A DNA stretch of 64,000 bases from Progne subis subis (lineage: Eukaryota > Chordata > Aves > Passeriformes > Hirundinidae), in the NCBI GenBank assembly GCA_022316685.1, contig JAKJHU010001328.1, positions 16,882 to 80,881 of the forward strand, given 5' to 3'. The position numbers and the translations under genes are program-made. Shown here piece after piece: positions 1-10,783 of this stretch. The notes beneath the pieces were generated by a model. The model did no database searches, had not been told where the DNA came from, and saw only the letters and a list, made by a program, of their open reading frames with translations. Each line of letters starts with the position of its first letter. Position 1 is the stretch's first letter.

Positions 1-1046
1 CCTATTTGTTGTGGTCATTAGTACAAAGGGAACATGAGAAAACACAGTGGGGAATAGATGCCCTGTATAACCATTTGAAAGAAAGAATCATGGCCAGGGA
101 ATTGCAGGGCACAGTGATACAAGTAACTCGTCAGTGTAGTCTTTGCCTCTGAACTAACCCTAAAAATACCCCAAAGCCTAAAGTGGGACAAATTGGGAAA
201 GGTTGTGGACCTGGGCAACAATGGCAAATTGATTTTACAGAACTGCCCAGGAAGGGAGGGTATCATTACCTATTGGTGTTAACTGATACCTTTTCAGGAT
301 GGCCAGAAGCCTTCCCTGCCAGGACAGCTAAGGCATGAGAGGTGACCAAAGCACTGTTGCAAGAAATAATACCACGATTTGGAGTTCCAGCCACCATATC
401 CTCAGATAGGGGACCACATTTTATTTCGAAAATTGTGCAGCAAATAAGTCACCACCTGGGAATAGACTGGGAATTGCACACCCCATACCACCCTCAATCT
501 AGTGGCCAGGTGGAAAAGATGAACCATTTGATTAAACAACAAATTGTGAGATTGGGGCAAGAAGCAAATTTGCCCTGGCCTCAGGCTCTCCCATTGGCCT
601 TGTTGCGAATTCGGACAAAACCAAGGGCAAAAGAGAAACTAAGCCCTTTTGAAATATTGTATGGAAGGCCATATGCAGTTCAAGGGGGAACAGCATCCAT
701 TCAAGTAGGGGAAGAAACCCTACATGGATATATGGTGGCCCTAAATAAACAACTTAGAGAAATTGAGAAATATGTGGCTGGAACTCAAAACAGAGAACTA
801 GATGGGCCAGTACATGATGTACAACCTGGGGATTATGTGTATGTTAAGTCTTTTGCAGAAAAAACCTTAGAACCACAGTGGGAAGGACCATTCCAGGTGC
901 TCCTCACTACCTTCACTGCAATCAAGATCAAGGAACAGAAGGCCTGGATCCATCACTCCCGAGTGAAGAAAGCCCCAGAGGGAATTTGGAAGGCCACACC
1001 AGGCGATAACGAACTGAAGCTGAAGCTCACTCGGAACAACGAATAA
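1..1046 (+). pseudogene. pol: ERV class I provirus copy 1: pol integrase, broken
   Basis: This is the C-terminal part of a gammaretrovirus-like Pol polyprotein, the integrase that joins viral DNA to the host genome. The window starts inside it. The same frame reads the N-terminal zinc-binding segment, then the DDE core, with the second D in a DRGPHF motif and the E in a QVEKMN motif, and a basic C-terminal domain ending near 1046. Two in-frame TGA codons interrupt it. One at 150-152 replaces an Arg codon (CGA in the second copy, so a C-to-T change). The other at 336-338 is also present in the second copy. Only 342-1046 is a long open stretch. Nearly identical sequence lies at 51913-52958. The env start follows 27 nt after the integrase stop. 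It is dead as a replication gene; the identity call is firm. Confidence 0.85.
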
Positions 1047-1072
1047 ATGGCCTAAGAGTTATTTTGGACATT

Positions 1073-3019
1073 ATGTGGAAAGTTATAACTACTGTAGTAA
1101 TTACCTTAACCATAACAGGAGTCAACACAATACCACGAAGGTATAATGTGACTGGGATACACCAGTGCCAAGGAAGAGCTTATGATCCTTACTCTCGTAA
1201 GGCTTTAAACAAGATACTAAAAGTCACAAATGCAAGCTTGTGGGAGGGAACAAAGGTTTGGGGATGTAAGTATGCATTTGTACAGGATGGGTTCAACGAG
1301 GCTCACCATCCACCCATGAAACTCATCAGGGCCAGTCCTGAATGCTGTGATAAATGCTTGAGTACATGTCTAGAGTTTAGGCTCAAAATAGAGGGGTGTG
1401 CGATAAGGCGGTATGACATTGACTTTAACATCACTCAGGTATGTACTGAGTACCATAGGAACCAGACCAAGATCACTCCATCAGTGCCAAGAAAGGCTGT
1501 GAACACCAAGGTGCCAGCCATTCCAGAAGTGGAGGAACAAATAACTCCTGTAGTTACCAAAATTGGGCCATATGCTATTAAGAAGACAGGAGTTCAGAAG
1601 CTAATAGTTAACCCAAAGTGGTCTTTCAAACAAGTAGAAATGGGAGTACAGGTAAATGCTTCACACATTCGGCCAGAATGTGCCCCATTTCTCAGGAACT
1701 CCTTTATGGAGTGGACTACTTGGCTTCAAAAAAGTATGCCTCCCAATTTCAGGAACAAGAGGGATCTCACTGGATTGCTCGGAACAGGACTAGGAGTGCT
1801 GAACACAATAGATTCAGAAGTGTTACTGAATCAATTAACCACAATAGGGAGCGATTTAGTCAAACTACAACAACCTTTGCAATCCTCTCTACTAGCGCTA
1901 GGTAACAATCACTGGAAATTGACCAAGATATTACCAGAATGGGAAGACACAGAGGAGCGAGATCATGAAGTAATAATTAACACACTAGGCACAGCTAGTG
2001 AAAACGTCTCGTTGGCCCTAGGGTGTACTCAGGCACAACTGTGGATGCAATCAGTGGCTGCCGCAGTTATCAGGGAAGGTGGAGAAGGAATATTCCCTGC
2101 TGAAATTTGCAAAATTATCTGGGATAATGCCTCTGATATGGAGAGGGAACTTCAGTCCTGGTGGGTGTTGGTCAATTTCACCTATAACCCTGTGACTAGT
2201 GTAGTGACAGCCTTTGTTTTAACTATACACGATGCCTCAGTGGACTTGATACACCCAATAGTCCCCTTAGGATTAAACCATGAGGGAACTGTATTGTACC
2301 CTTCTGAACACAGAATGTGGGCACGAGAAATAAAAGGAAAGTGGCAAACTATTAATCTAGAGCCCTGTACTGTGAGGAGACAACTAGGATACATATGTGA
2401 AGGGACATTAGAGGGTGACAAAGACACTTGTTTAGACACAGACCAAAGTATTTGTCACTTTGAAACACATCCAGGCAAACAGACAACTTCACTTGTGTAT
2501 ATAGGACAAGGTTGTGTCTGTCTCAGGACAGCGTGCCCCATCGTAAAGATAGACAACCAAATTGTGAATGAGACTCAATTCAATTTGTGTGTTTGTAATT
2601 TTGTTAGAATTAAGGGATGTGATTTTTCCTATCGGGTACCTGTAATATCACATCAACATATAAAAGCCAACCTAGCCACTGTTCAGAAGATACTGCCTGT
2701 GCCCATAGGGATGAATTTGACTTTAGTTGCTCAATTGTTGAAACATCATGAATTGAGAGAAATCTTAAAAGAGATTAGAGATGAAGGGAAAAAGACATTA
2801 ATTACTATACACCATGACACAGAGACCATCAAAGGAGTTTTTAAAAGGCTTGAGGAACATTTGTCTCATCATTGGTGGGATGTGCTTTTTGGGTGGTCAC
2901 CAACAGCAACCGAAATATTGAATACCTTAACCCACCCTATAGTTGTGTTGCTTATTTTGGTCAGCATAAGTTTAGTGTTATCCATTGTAATACTTGTTTG
3001 GAATAGGAGGATGCTATGA
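1073..3019 (+). CDS. env: ERV class I provirus copy 1: intact envelope glycoprotein
   Basis: This is an uninterrupted 648-codon retroviral Env. I start it at the ATG at 1073, which opens a hydrophobic signal peptide (WKVITTVVITLTITG). The surface part runs to a furin-type RNKR site at residues 227-230, so SU is about 230 residues and TM about 418, the reverse of the usual proportions. A hydrophobic Gly-rich stretch (LLGTGLGVL) just after the site is the likely fusion peptide. It is followed by a helical region, many N-glycosylation sequons and a Cys-rich domain. A membrane anchor fills the last 25 residues, leaving only about five residues inside the cell. The neighbouring pol is dead and the second copy of this env carries a stop and frameshifts, so this is the only complete env here. 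Co-option by the host is possible but not shown. Confidence 0.85.
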   Translation: MWKVITTVVITLTITGVNTIPRRYNVTGIHQCQGRAYDPYSRKALNKILKVTNASLWEGTKVWGCKYAFVQDGFNEAHHPPMKLIRASPECCDKCLSTCLEFRLKIEGCAIRRYDIDFNITQVCTEYHRNQTKITPSVPRKAVNTKVPAIPEVEEQITPVVTKIGPYAIKKTGVQKLIVNPKWSFKQVEMGVQVNASHIRPECAPFLRNSFMEWTTWLQKSMPPNFRNKRDLTGLLGTGLGVLNTIDSEVLLNQLTTIGSDLVKLQQPLQSSLLALGNNHWKLTKILPEWEDTEERDHEVIINTLGTASENVSLALGCTQAQLWMQSVAAAVIREGGEGIFPAEICKIIWDNASDMERELQSWWVLVNFTYNPVTSVVTAFVLTIHDASVDLIHPIVPLGLNHEGTVLYPSEHRMWAREIKGKWQTINLEPCTVRRQLGYICEGTLEGDKDTCLDTDQSICHFETHPGKQTTSLVYIGQGCVCLRTACPIVKIDNQIVNETQFNLCVCNFVRIKGCDFSYRVPVISHQHIKANLATVQKILPVPIGMNLTLVAQLLKHHELREILKEIRDEGKKTLITIHHDTETIKGVFKRLEEHLSHHWWDVLFGWSPTATEILNTLTHPIVVLLILVSISLVLSIVILVWNRRML

Positions 3020-3156
3020 CGAGTGACAGCTTTAACATCACTGTCAAAGGCGTATGGCTTAGTCTTGAGAGACGCTAGCTGTACAGCTTGGATAGATGAG
3101 GAAGATTCTGTATACTGAGTAAAAGAATTTACTCATTTTAAAGAAGAAGTGGGGAA

Positions 3157-3832
3157 TGAGACGTTAATTTTGAGGAACTAAGGATTTTTAGGAAAGTTAA
3201 GATAATAAGTTGCTGAATTAGCTGAAGTAGATAGGTAATCTTTGTTAGCAGTTAACAGAAGCCGGATCTTAGATAAGCTACCCCGGATCTTGTAACTCAT
3301 TACTTGTCAGGTTTATGTTTTTGTACTTGTCCTTGTAATGAAAAACAAAATGTGGTAAATAGGACATAAGATAGCTGCAGATTTCCTGCTTAAAAGACCC
3401 ATTGAACACAGGAAACTAAGTTCTAGCAAGGATCCATTTGTCATGAATGCATTGAAAAGGTAGAAAGGTCAGGACGAGGAAGACTCATCTTACTTACTCA
3501 TTTTGGGTGACCCCTGCCCAGAACAGAACCCCGACTCATTTTAAGAAACAAAGTACGCATGCCTAATATTCTCTTTGCCAATTAGCATACAAAGCGAGGA
3601 ATGGGAGGTGACAGGGGTATGAATATGTATTTGTATTTTGGATATTCAACATTTTGTAAATAAAAGGCTTTATAATTACCTCTGAATTTTGCAGTGCGAA
3701 ATAGGGAAAAATCCCGCGTGCTGCCCGGCCGTAATAAACATACACTTTCTAACTTAAAACTGTTAGAGAGTTTTTGTCCGTCACAGTTGGGTATCAATAC
3801 TAGATCAATACACATATTTCTTCAATAAGTCA
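3157..3832 (+). repeat. 3' LTR of class I provirus copy 1
   Basis: The LTR begins TGAGACG directly after a purine tract (AAAGAAGAAGTGGGGAA, the polypurine primer for plus-strand DNA) and ends ...AATAAGTCA. It matches the LTRs at 45384-46061 and 55070-55750 almost throughout. It contains a TATA-like AAATAAAAGGC stretch near 3660 and an AATAAA signal near 3733. The sequence right after it (3833 on) is the coding region of a SPATA31-like gene in antisense. The same junction is found after the second provirus. Confidence 0.85.
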
Positions 3833-4175
3833 TCCCACGGTGAGCCCGGAGCAGCAGCATCAGCCCCTGCAGCTCCTTGGCCACGCTGAGGCAGGGGCCG
3901 CAGCTGCCGGGTCCCTTGGGGCAAGCGGCGGGAGCATCGGGACGCTTCCGAGGGCTTGTGCCAGGCCTGGAGGCCCTGGCAGCCACAGGGGCTCCTGGGC
4001 TCCTGCGTGGGCCCCTGGCCCGGCCCCCGAGCTGCTTGCGCGGCCTCCGAGTCCCGGCCTGCCGGCCCTGCCGTGCCCGGTGGCCAATGACCCAGCGGAC
4101 AGCCACCGTGGCCAGCAGCAGGGCAAGTGCAGCCAGCAGGACGCTGACGTCGCTCACGGCTCCGACACGTGCCAT
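3833..4175 (-). pseudogene. SPATA31-like gene, copy A, cut by LTR
   Basis: Read on the minus strand, an ATG at 4175 opens a short N-terminus with a strong membrane segment (VSVLLAALALLLATVAV), then an Arg-rich Pro/Gly region, then a helix beginning CGPCLSVAKELQGLMLLLRA. This order (one membrane helix, basic linker, Cys plus KEL-x-x-LxxLL helix) resembles the N-terminus of SPATA31/FAM75 sperm proteins, so I call it SPATA31-like with moderate confidence. The frame enters the 3' LTR of provirus copy 1 and stops after three foreign codons. An uninterrupted relative at 58789-60031 shows that about 300 more residues are missing here. Confidence 0.5.
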
Positions 4176-4199
4176 CGCCACTGCACTGGCGGCTGTGGG

Positions 4200-4330
4200 G
4201 CCGGCCCGCCTTATATAGGGATGGCCCGGTGACCTCACAATGCTGGGGCCGCCACACGGCGTGACATCACAGCCTAGCCTCAGGCCGCTGTCACGCCATT
4301 TGTGACCTCACAGCACCGCCTGCCTCAGGG
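4200..4330 (-). promoter_or_regulatory. TATA/CRE promoter of SPATA31-like copy A
   Basis: On the minus strand a TATATAA box (4211-4217) lies about 36 bases upstream of the ATG at 4175, leaving room for only a very short 5' UTR. Further upstream (rising coordinates) are three cAMP-response-like motifs: TGACCTCAC near 4230, TGACATCAC near 4261 and TGACCTCAC near 4302. A TATA box with CRE-like sites is the layout of many CREM-driven spermatid genes, which suits the proposed sperm role. That use is inference; the motifs themselves are visible. Confidence 0.5.
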
Positions 4331-4880
4331 CCGGCAAGACCCACTCAGGCACCAGGGTGCTGATGGCCACGAAAGGCCTGCCACTGAAAATGGGAGCCCA
4401 GGCTGTGGAAGCCAAGCTCTCGCAGGTGCACAGGCCACATCAGGAAGAGGTCAGGTGCCAACAATGCCTAGCCCATGGCTCCCCCAAGGCTGTGGAACTG
4501 CTGGCTGGGAACAGCCTCTGCCCTGTGCCAGAGGAGATCCTGCAGACACAAAGGCGGCTGCAGTTCCCCATGCCCAGGCAGCTCTCCCCACCTGCCTGCC
4601 AGCTCCAAGCCCTTAGCCTCTCACTACAATTGCTGTCACAGAATGCCTCTGCAGCTCCCTACGAGACACTGCAAGGCACTGGGAGGCCTCCGCACAACCT
4701 TCTCTTCTCCAGCCTGAGCAGCTCCAACTCTCTCTCAAGCTGTCTCCACGGGAGAGCTGCTCACCTTAGCAACCCGCTGGCCTCCTCAGCACTTGCTGCA
4801 ACACTTGCATGGCCTGATGTGCTGGCCACAGCAGGAGTGGAATCCCTGCTCCAGGTCTGGCCCTGCCTGGGCAGCTTCAT
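4331..4880. repeat. Upstream part of the SPATA31-like repeat unit
   Basis: This closely matches 56261-56800 and 60200-60740, the sequence upstream of the other SPATA31-like promoters, apart from small indels such as a 12-base loss near 4665. I see no convincing coding exon in it; the ORFs on both strands are chance frames in GC-rich DNA. Confidence 0.6.
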
Positions 4881-4883
4881 TCG

Positions 4884-5128
4884 GCTGTGGGGCCGGCCCG
4901 CCTTATATAGGGATGGCCCGGTGACCTCACAATGCTGGGGCCGCCACATGGCGTGACATCGCAGCCCAACCTCAGGCCGCTGTCACGCCATTTGTGACCT
5001 CACAGCACCGCCTGCCTCAGGGCCGGCAAGACCCACTCAGGCACCAGGGCGCTGATGGCCAGGAAAGGCCTGCCACTGAAAATGGGAGCCCAGGCATGTG
5101 GCAGCCAAGCTCTCCCAAGAGCCCGGCC
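4884..5128. repeat. Second, orphan copy of the SPATA31-like promoter
   Basis: Starting at GGCTGTGGGGCC, this repeats about 240 bases of the promoter and upstream region seen at 4195-4430. It includes the minus-strand TATA box (4903-4909) and the CRE-like motifs. Downstream of the TATA box the SPATA31-like coding region is absent and upstream-type sequence follows. The copy ends where the ERV-L 5' LTR starts at 5129. Confidence 0.65.
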
Positions 5129-5825
5129 TGTAAGAGTCTGTTTGAAATTTCCCTCATTTGCCTCACGATCGTCATAAGGACCCCGAGGACCCCACTGCAG
5201 TTCTGGCCTGCTCGAGGTGGATGCTTGCCAATCGTCTGTAGGCGCATTTTCCTGTGTCACCACGCCACAGTACACTGGCTTTGAGCAGTGTAATGGTAGT
5301 TCTGTACCCCAAGATTACACCTGCTTCACGGTCCCTGCTTCACGACAATAGCCTAGGAATTTCCCCACCTCTTGGACAAAGGGAACTTTCTGGGGTAACT
5401 TTGGTGGTCCCCCACAGAAAATCCTTCATCTGCTTCGCAACAATCGAGACAGACAGAGATCAAAACCCCCTTGCAAGGACTGAGATTGAGACCCCTATAT
5501 GAAGCCCCTCTCAAGGACTGAGACATCAGACCCCGACAACCCCAACACTGGGGGTGGGGGCTGACTTAACTGCAGCGAGATGTTTCCCTGGAGGCGTGAT
5601 CGTTGGACCAAGAAGACAATGGCTCTCGCTTACTGCTAAGAACATGAACTACCTGTTCCCCCTCGGGAGCTTCAATAGATTTACCTGTTCCCCCTGTGAT
5701 GGAGGACTATAATAAAAACCCCTGAGTTAACCAGAGATTTGGAGAGACTCTCCCCGACGTGACAGGCGGACCCATCGACCGGACCACGAGGACTCCGTCT
5801 CCATATTTGGTAGCTATATCCCCCC

Positions 5826-5875
<50 letters not shown>

Positions 5876-6019
5876 TAATCCTTCTATCGCATTTTGCTAT
5901 AGTCAATCAATAAAAGGTGCATTTGTTTTAATGCTGAAATCCCCTCTGTGTTGTGTTTTGCACTCTGAGATCAGTAAACGAACCATCACGACCCCCGCTT
6001 GTACGAGCGGATCGTGACA
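5129..6019 (+). repeat. 5' LTR of ERV-L-type provirus
   Basis: The LTR starts TGTAAGAGTCTG and ends GATCGTGACA, and pairs with 10784-11660. It carries a TATAATAAAA element near 5707 and an AATAAA signal at 5909-5914. A pure (TC) run at 5830-5871 is interrupted and diverged in the 3' LTR, so the run expanded after insertion. The 5' flank is the SPATA31-like repeat unit, but the 3' flank of the partner LTR is unrelated minisatellite, so no target-site duplication is visible. Confidence 0.85.
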
Positions 6020-6025
6020 TTAAAT

Positions 6026-6043
6026 TGGCGTCACGGACAGGAT
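6026..6043 (+). other. Primer binding site of ERV-L-type provirus
   Basis: Six bases after the LTR, TGGCGTCACGGACAGGAT sits where minus-strand DNA synthesis is primed. It starts with the TGG that pairs with a tRNA CCA end. I could not assign the tRNA with confidence; the TGGCG-N-CAGGATTC pattern is closest to a tRNA-Ser type. Confidence 0.6.
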
Positions 6044-6466
6044 TCTGATAGACGGAGGGGTTTGCAGGGTTGTGTGTAGTCTGTAATAGGGGAAGGACGT
6101 TTCGCTCCAGCTGCACCTAGCCTGTCATTCCCGAAAGGGTTGAACAGAGCTAGAAAGGAAGGGGGGCGACTCGAATTTCCAACAAACTGCACACGCCTAA
6201 GTGATAAGCACCCCCATACTCAATTGAGGGTTCTGTCTTCAGAATTTCACAAAAGATCTCTTAGTGCAAAAAGGGGAAACTGTTTTTGTGTTTGTGTGTC
6301 TCTGGACTGTCTGGGAAGGAAGGGACAACCTGAAGAAACTAAGCAGGGCCTCCCAGGCAGATTTTGTCTCTTCACCCACTCAGGGAAGAGAAGGGAGACA
6401 CAGCCGAGCTGTGTATGTGTGTAACTAAGTATTTCCTCCCTGTTGTGGTTTTGATCCCTTCACAAA

Positions 6467-9108
6467 ATGACTGAAAATCTTAGTACAAAAGACAAAGCTG
6501 CATTTTATGCATTACTTGCTAAACACAATGCCAAGCCTTCTCCGGGAAAGAAGAGTGGGCACAAAGTAATTGGTTTAATTTGGAAAATATTGTTGATAGA
6601 GTATGCTCTTTACAACATGAAACAAGATTTAAACTGGGCAAAAACAAAAGTATACTCTGCTCAGTTTTGGGAGCCTGTCTTTCAGCAGCTGTAGAAAGTT
6701 GCTTTAAGCGAAGAAGTGAGGAAAAAGCTATAATAGACTCCCTTCAAAACCTAGTTGAAATTTTGCAAAAACAATTAAATGAAGAAAGGAATGAGATCTA
6801 TGCACTGAGAGCTGCCCTTAGAGAGGAACGTGTTAAAAACTCCTATAATGTTGATTCCTCTATGGAAACTGAGGAGAAGGAAACTCCTCACATTAAGCAA
6901 ATTTATCCCCATAAGGAACTTGAAGCAGTCAAAAACTGCAGGGAAATCTGCTGTCCTCACTTGAGACCCTTGGTTAAAACAGAATACAATTACATAAATG
7001 ATGAAGATTTTGAACCACATATCACAACCAAACATATACCATACAGCACTACTGAATTGGCTAAGCTAAAAAAGGAATACAGCCGCCTCCCACAAGAATC
7101 AGAGACAGAGTATGTCTTCCGAGTGTCCCTCACTGGTGGAGATCAAATTAAATTAACTGAACACGAGGCTAATGGATACTGGGGACATGGAGTTTTCTTA
7201 ACAACAGGTGATAAGCGTGACGCTTGGTCCCTAACACAGCGCTCGGCTTTTTGGGCCGGGGGAATAAATCCTCTGGAAAGGGGAGACCCCTTAGCCATAG
7301 CTCCTACCCCTGACCAACTCCTAGAAAGCGTTCAAAAAGCCGCCTGTCTGCAAATGATCCATGAAAAGAAATTGATTCCTGGTTTTGAATCCCCGATGCA
7401 ATTACCAGTGAAACCAGAACTCATGACCCCTTTAATTCGGGGGCTTCCAGAATCACTCAAACCTACAGCAATCACTTTACAAAAGACCATAATGGCATTA
7501 GGTCCTGTGGAAAGGCTGGAAAGAGTCCTTGGAAACCCAAGCAACCAAACTGGATCTACCGATCCTGGGTTTGCTCCATATTCAATCCCCTCTCATTTGC
7601 CAACTTCTCAATCTGATTCATCTGCCAGTGATCATAAAGTTTGGACTGGGAGTCAGCTTGCAGCAGGTCTCATTAATTACAGTGAAAAGTATGGACCTGT
7701 AAAAACCCCGGAGGACACTTCTACTAGGCTTTCCCAAGGGTACAAACATTCCGTCACCTTAGCTCAGGATGCCCAAGAGTTGGAAAATATACCCAGAGGT
7801 CACAATGTAGCTGTCTATCAATACATTGATGATATCCTTGTGGGAGGAGATGAAATAGAAGAAGTGGGAGATGTCCAACAGAAAATAATCTCTCACTTAG
7901 AAAGCCTGAATTTACAGATTCCCTCTGAAAAAATCCAAAAACCTTCCCAGGAAGTGAAGTTTTTGGGAATTTGGTGGAAAGGAGGTATGACATGTATTCC
8001 ATCGGATATCCTAACCTCTTTAGATCAGATTAAAATGCCTGAATATAGAAAAGATCTTCAGCAAGCTCTAGGACTATTAGTGTTCTGGAGAAAACACATT
8101 CCAGATTTCTCAATAATTGCCAGGCCCCTTTATGGTTTGCTGAGGAAAGAGGTGAAATGGGACTGGAACACTGCTCAGGAGGAAGCAATGCCCTTGCTGA
8201 TTTTTGAAGTAACAGCTTATCAAGCCCTGGGCCCTATTCACCCTACAGACCCTCTCCAGGTAGAATGGGGACTTGCCTCCTCAGGGCTATCTGTACACAT
8301 ATGGCAGCCAGGTCCTGAGGGTCCGATGAGATCTGCTGGTTTTTATTCCCATAGTTTCCAAGATGCTGAAAAAAGATATACTACCTGGGAAAAAGGATTG
8401 TTTGTGGTTAGCTTAGCTCTCATAGAAGTGGAGAAGGTTGCACAACAACAACCAATTGTCTTGAGAGGCCCTTTCAAAGTTATTAAAACAGTCACTACTG
8501 GGACCCCCCCACCTGACGGGGTGGCCCAGGGGGCCTCAGTAAGAAAGTGGTATGCTCAGATGGAACATTACTGTAACATCTTCACAATAACTGAAGAAGC
8601 TGTGAAAGCTGTGAATGATAAATGGGCAGTAAATGGGTGCCACAAAATCACTGCTTTTTGCCCTACACCTCCAAGCATAATTCCCTCACCACAGGGACCT
8701 GATGATCCTAAGAATCCTGCACATTACCCTGGACAACCTGCTTTGGTGGACCTTCCTACTTTGGGGGCAGTACCCCTAGTGCTGAAAATCCCTCTGAATA
8801 ATTATGCATGTATAGTCTTTGATGCCCTAGGGAAAGAGCATCAGATAAATTACACACTGGACAATTCCATCATTCTAATTTTCTGCCTCTTAGTGGCAGA
8901 TTTTGTTGTGTTTGCTTTTCACAGGAGAGCTCCGAGGGACATTAAAGACCATCTGAACCATGATAAGACTAGTGATACTTTTCTGTATCCTAGCACAACC
9001 CCATGGCCAGAATTTTTCGGAATGGCCTTGGTCCCAAGCTTTTGTTCACTCTACCGGATCCATGGGAAATGTGGAAGATTTAAACCTATCAACTCTTGTT
9101 ATGCATGA
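6467..9108 (+). pseudogene. ERV-L gag-pol with internal deletions
   Basis: A gag-like start at 6467 is shifted out of frame near 6570, after which 842 codons (6580-9108) stay open. The frame begins with a coiled-coil Gag segment (EILQKQLNEERNEIYALRAA). It passes straight into reverse transcriptase with the YIDD catalytic motif at 7822-7833 and on to connection and RNase H-like sequence. It then jumps to a short integrase C-terminal domain around 8730-8870 (LPTLGAVPLVLKIPL). Protease, the front of reverse transcriptase and the integrase zinc finger and DDE core are missing. ERV-L is a spumavirus-related class whose members usually lack env. The deletions left the frame open but the product cannot replicate. 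The last 149 nt overlap env in another frame. Confidence 0.75.
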
Positions 9109-10448
9109 AAATCAGATATACACCAGGCAGGAATGGGAAAACCTAAAAACCTGGCAGCTTCCAGGGATAGTGGGGGAAAAAATTAGTATAGGGTGCCGAA
9201 TGATTAATGGAACCACCTATAGTAAGGCAATCTTAATCAGTGTTCAGACAAACCAAACATATAAGCACCAAGAGGTCTGCACACATCCAAGCATACAGGA
9301 CTGTTGGAACAATTTCACACTACCACAAACAGTAGAAGTAGTTTGTCTCTGGGCCAAAAATACTGAAGGGTTTTCTTTCAAGTTTAAAATAAATATCACA
9401 GCCCAATCTGCTACAGCTCATACCACCACCACTCCTACCCAACCACCGGTTATGCTTGGCCCTGGACATTAAGAGAAATAACCAATGTTATTGGAACAGG
9501 ATTGGGAATTCTAAATAGTATTGATTCAGAAGTATTAATGAATAAATTGGCTACCACAACTAGAGATTTGACTAAATTACAACAACCACTACAGTCGTCC
9601 TTAATGGCTTTGGGAACACATCAGTGGTTGTTATCAAACATATTACCAAATTGGGAAAAGGTAAATGTAAAAGATCATAAATTGATAATTGATGCACTCA
9701 ATGCTACACAAAACAATGTTTCTTTGGCCCTCAGCTGTATCCAAGCTCAATTGTGGATGCAGTCCGTTGCTGCCTCTATTATAAGAGAAGGTGAAGAAGG
9801 CACTTTCCCTACTGAAATTCGGAAAATAATTTGGGACAATGCCACTGACTTTGAAAGAGAATTCCAATCCTGGTGGAACTTAGTAAATTTTACTTACAAC
9901 CCCATTACAAACATAGCCACAGCATTTGCGTTAACCATACGTAATGCCTCAGGTCATTTGATATTCCCTATCATTGCACTAGGATTGAATTATGATGGAG
10001 CTATTCTCTATCCTTCAGAGCATAGGGAATGGGCCGTCAGATTGGTGAGAAATGGCAAACTGTTAACTTAGAATCCTGTATTGTCCAAGAACAACAAGGG
10101 TTTATCTGTGAAAGTAATGCAATTATAGCCCAAGATATCTGTCTGGATACAGAGCAAAATATCTGTCATTTTGAAATTCATCCCAACGGGGCCCCTGGAA
10201 CAGTCCTTATATATATAGGCAATGGCTGTGCATGCTTTAGAGCTATTTGTGATATGGTATTTGTAGAAAACATGGTAGTAGACACTAAAAATCATTCAAA
10301 CTTCTGTGCTTGCAATTTTACTAAAATTACAGGATGTGATTTTTCTTATAAAGCTCCAGTTACTACTCATTACCTTTTGCAATCGAATTATACATTGATT
10401 CACAAACTATCACCTACTCCCATTGGAATGACTATTGACACAAGGTGA
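8960..10448 (+). pseudogene. env: ERV-L-type provirus: env pseudogene, related to the class I env
   Basis: Three ORF pieces make up one Env. The first (8960-9472) has a signal peptide (MIRLVILFCILAQ) and a glycosylated SU of about 170 residues ending in a Thr/Pro-rich stretch. A frameshift near 9450 leads to 9502-10071, the front of TM, with segments such as KLQQPLQSSLMALG and QAQLWMQSVAASIIREGEEG that match the class I env at 1073-3019 nearly residue for residue. A second frameshift near 10040 leads to 10029-10448, the Cys-rich part ending at GCDFSYKAPV. The end with the membrane anchor is missing. It is defective as it stands. Confidence 0.8.
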
Positions 10449-10783
10449 TTATAAAATTTGAATGTATATTTTGAAATTATTTCCTTTTGTAATCTTGTGA
10501 AAATTACTTTTGATTTTTGTGATTTGTTATGAAAGAATTATTTTAATTAATACTGATTGTTTTTATTGTTTTGATTAATTGTGATTTGTTTTATAATCTG
10601 AATTAATTACTCTTACTTTTTCCTTTTCTACTTTTCCTTTTCCTTCTTTTCCTCCCTCTCTACATGCTACCTCTGTTTCTCGGGATATACTACCAACGTT
10701 GAGGAGTCCTGAAGACTTCACAACACCACTACGGAACCCTGCTGAAGAAGATCTCTTGAAGACAATCGTGAGTCACGGGGTGA
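10449..10783 (+). other. ERV-L-type provirus: 3' non-coding region
   Basis: AT-rich sequence with repeated TGATTT and TTAATT words is followed by a pyrimidine tract (10617-10665) and a short stretch up to GTCACGGGGTGA before the 3' LTR. No ORF of note; the lost env tail would belong here. The polypurine tract is weak. Confidence 0.55.

Noticed and set aside
1618..1905. Frame overlapping env (and its twin at 53531-53818)
   Set aside because: Shadow frame of the conserved env; no independent evidence.
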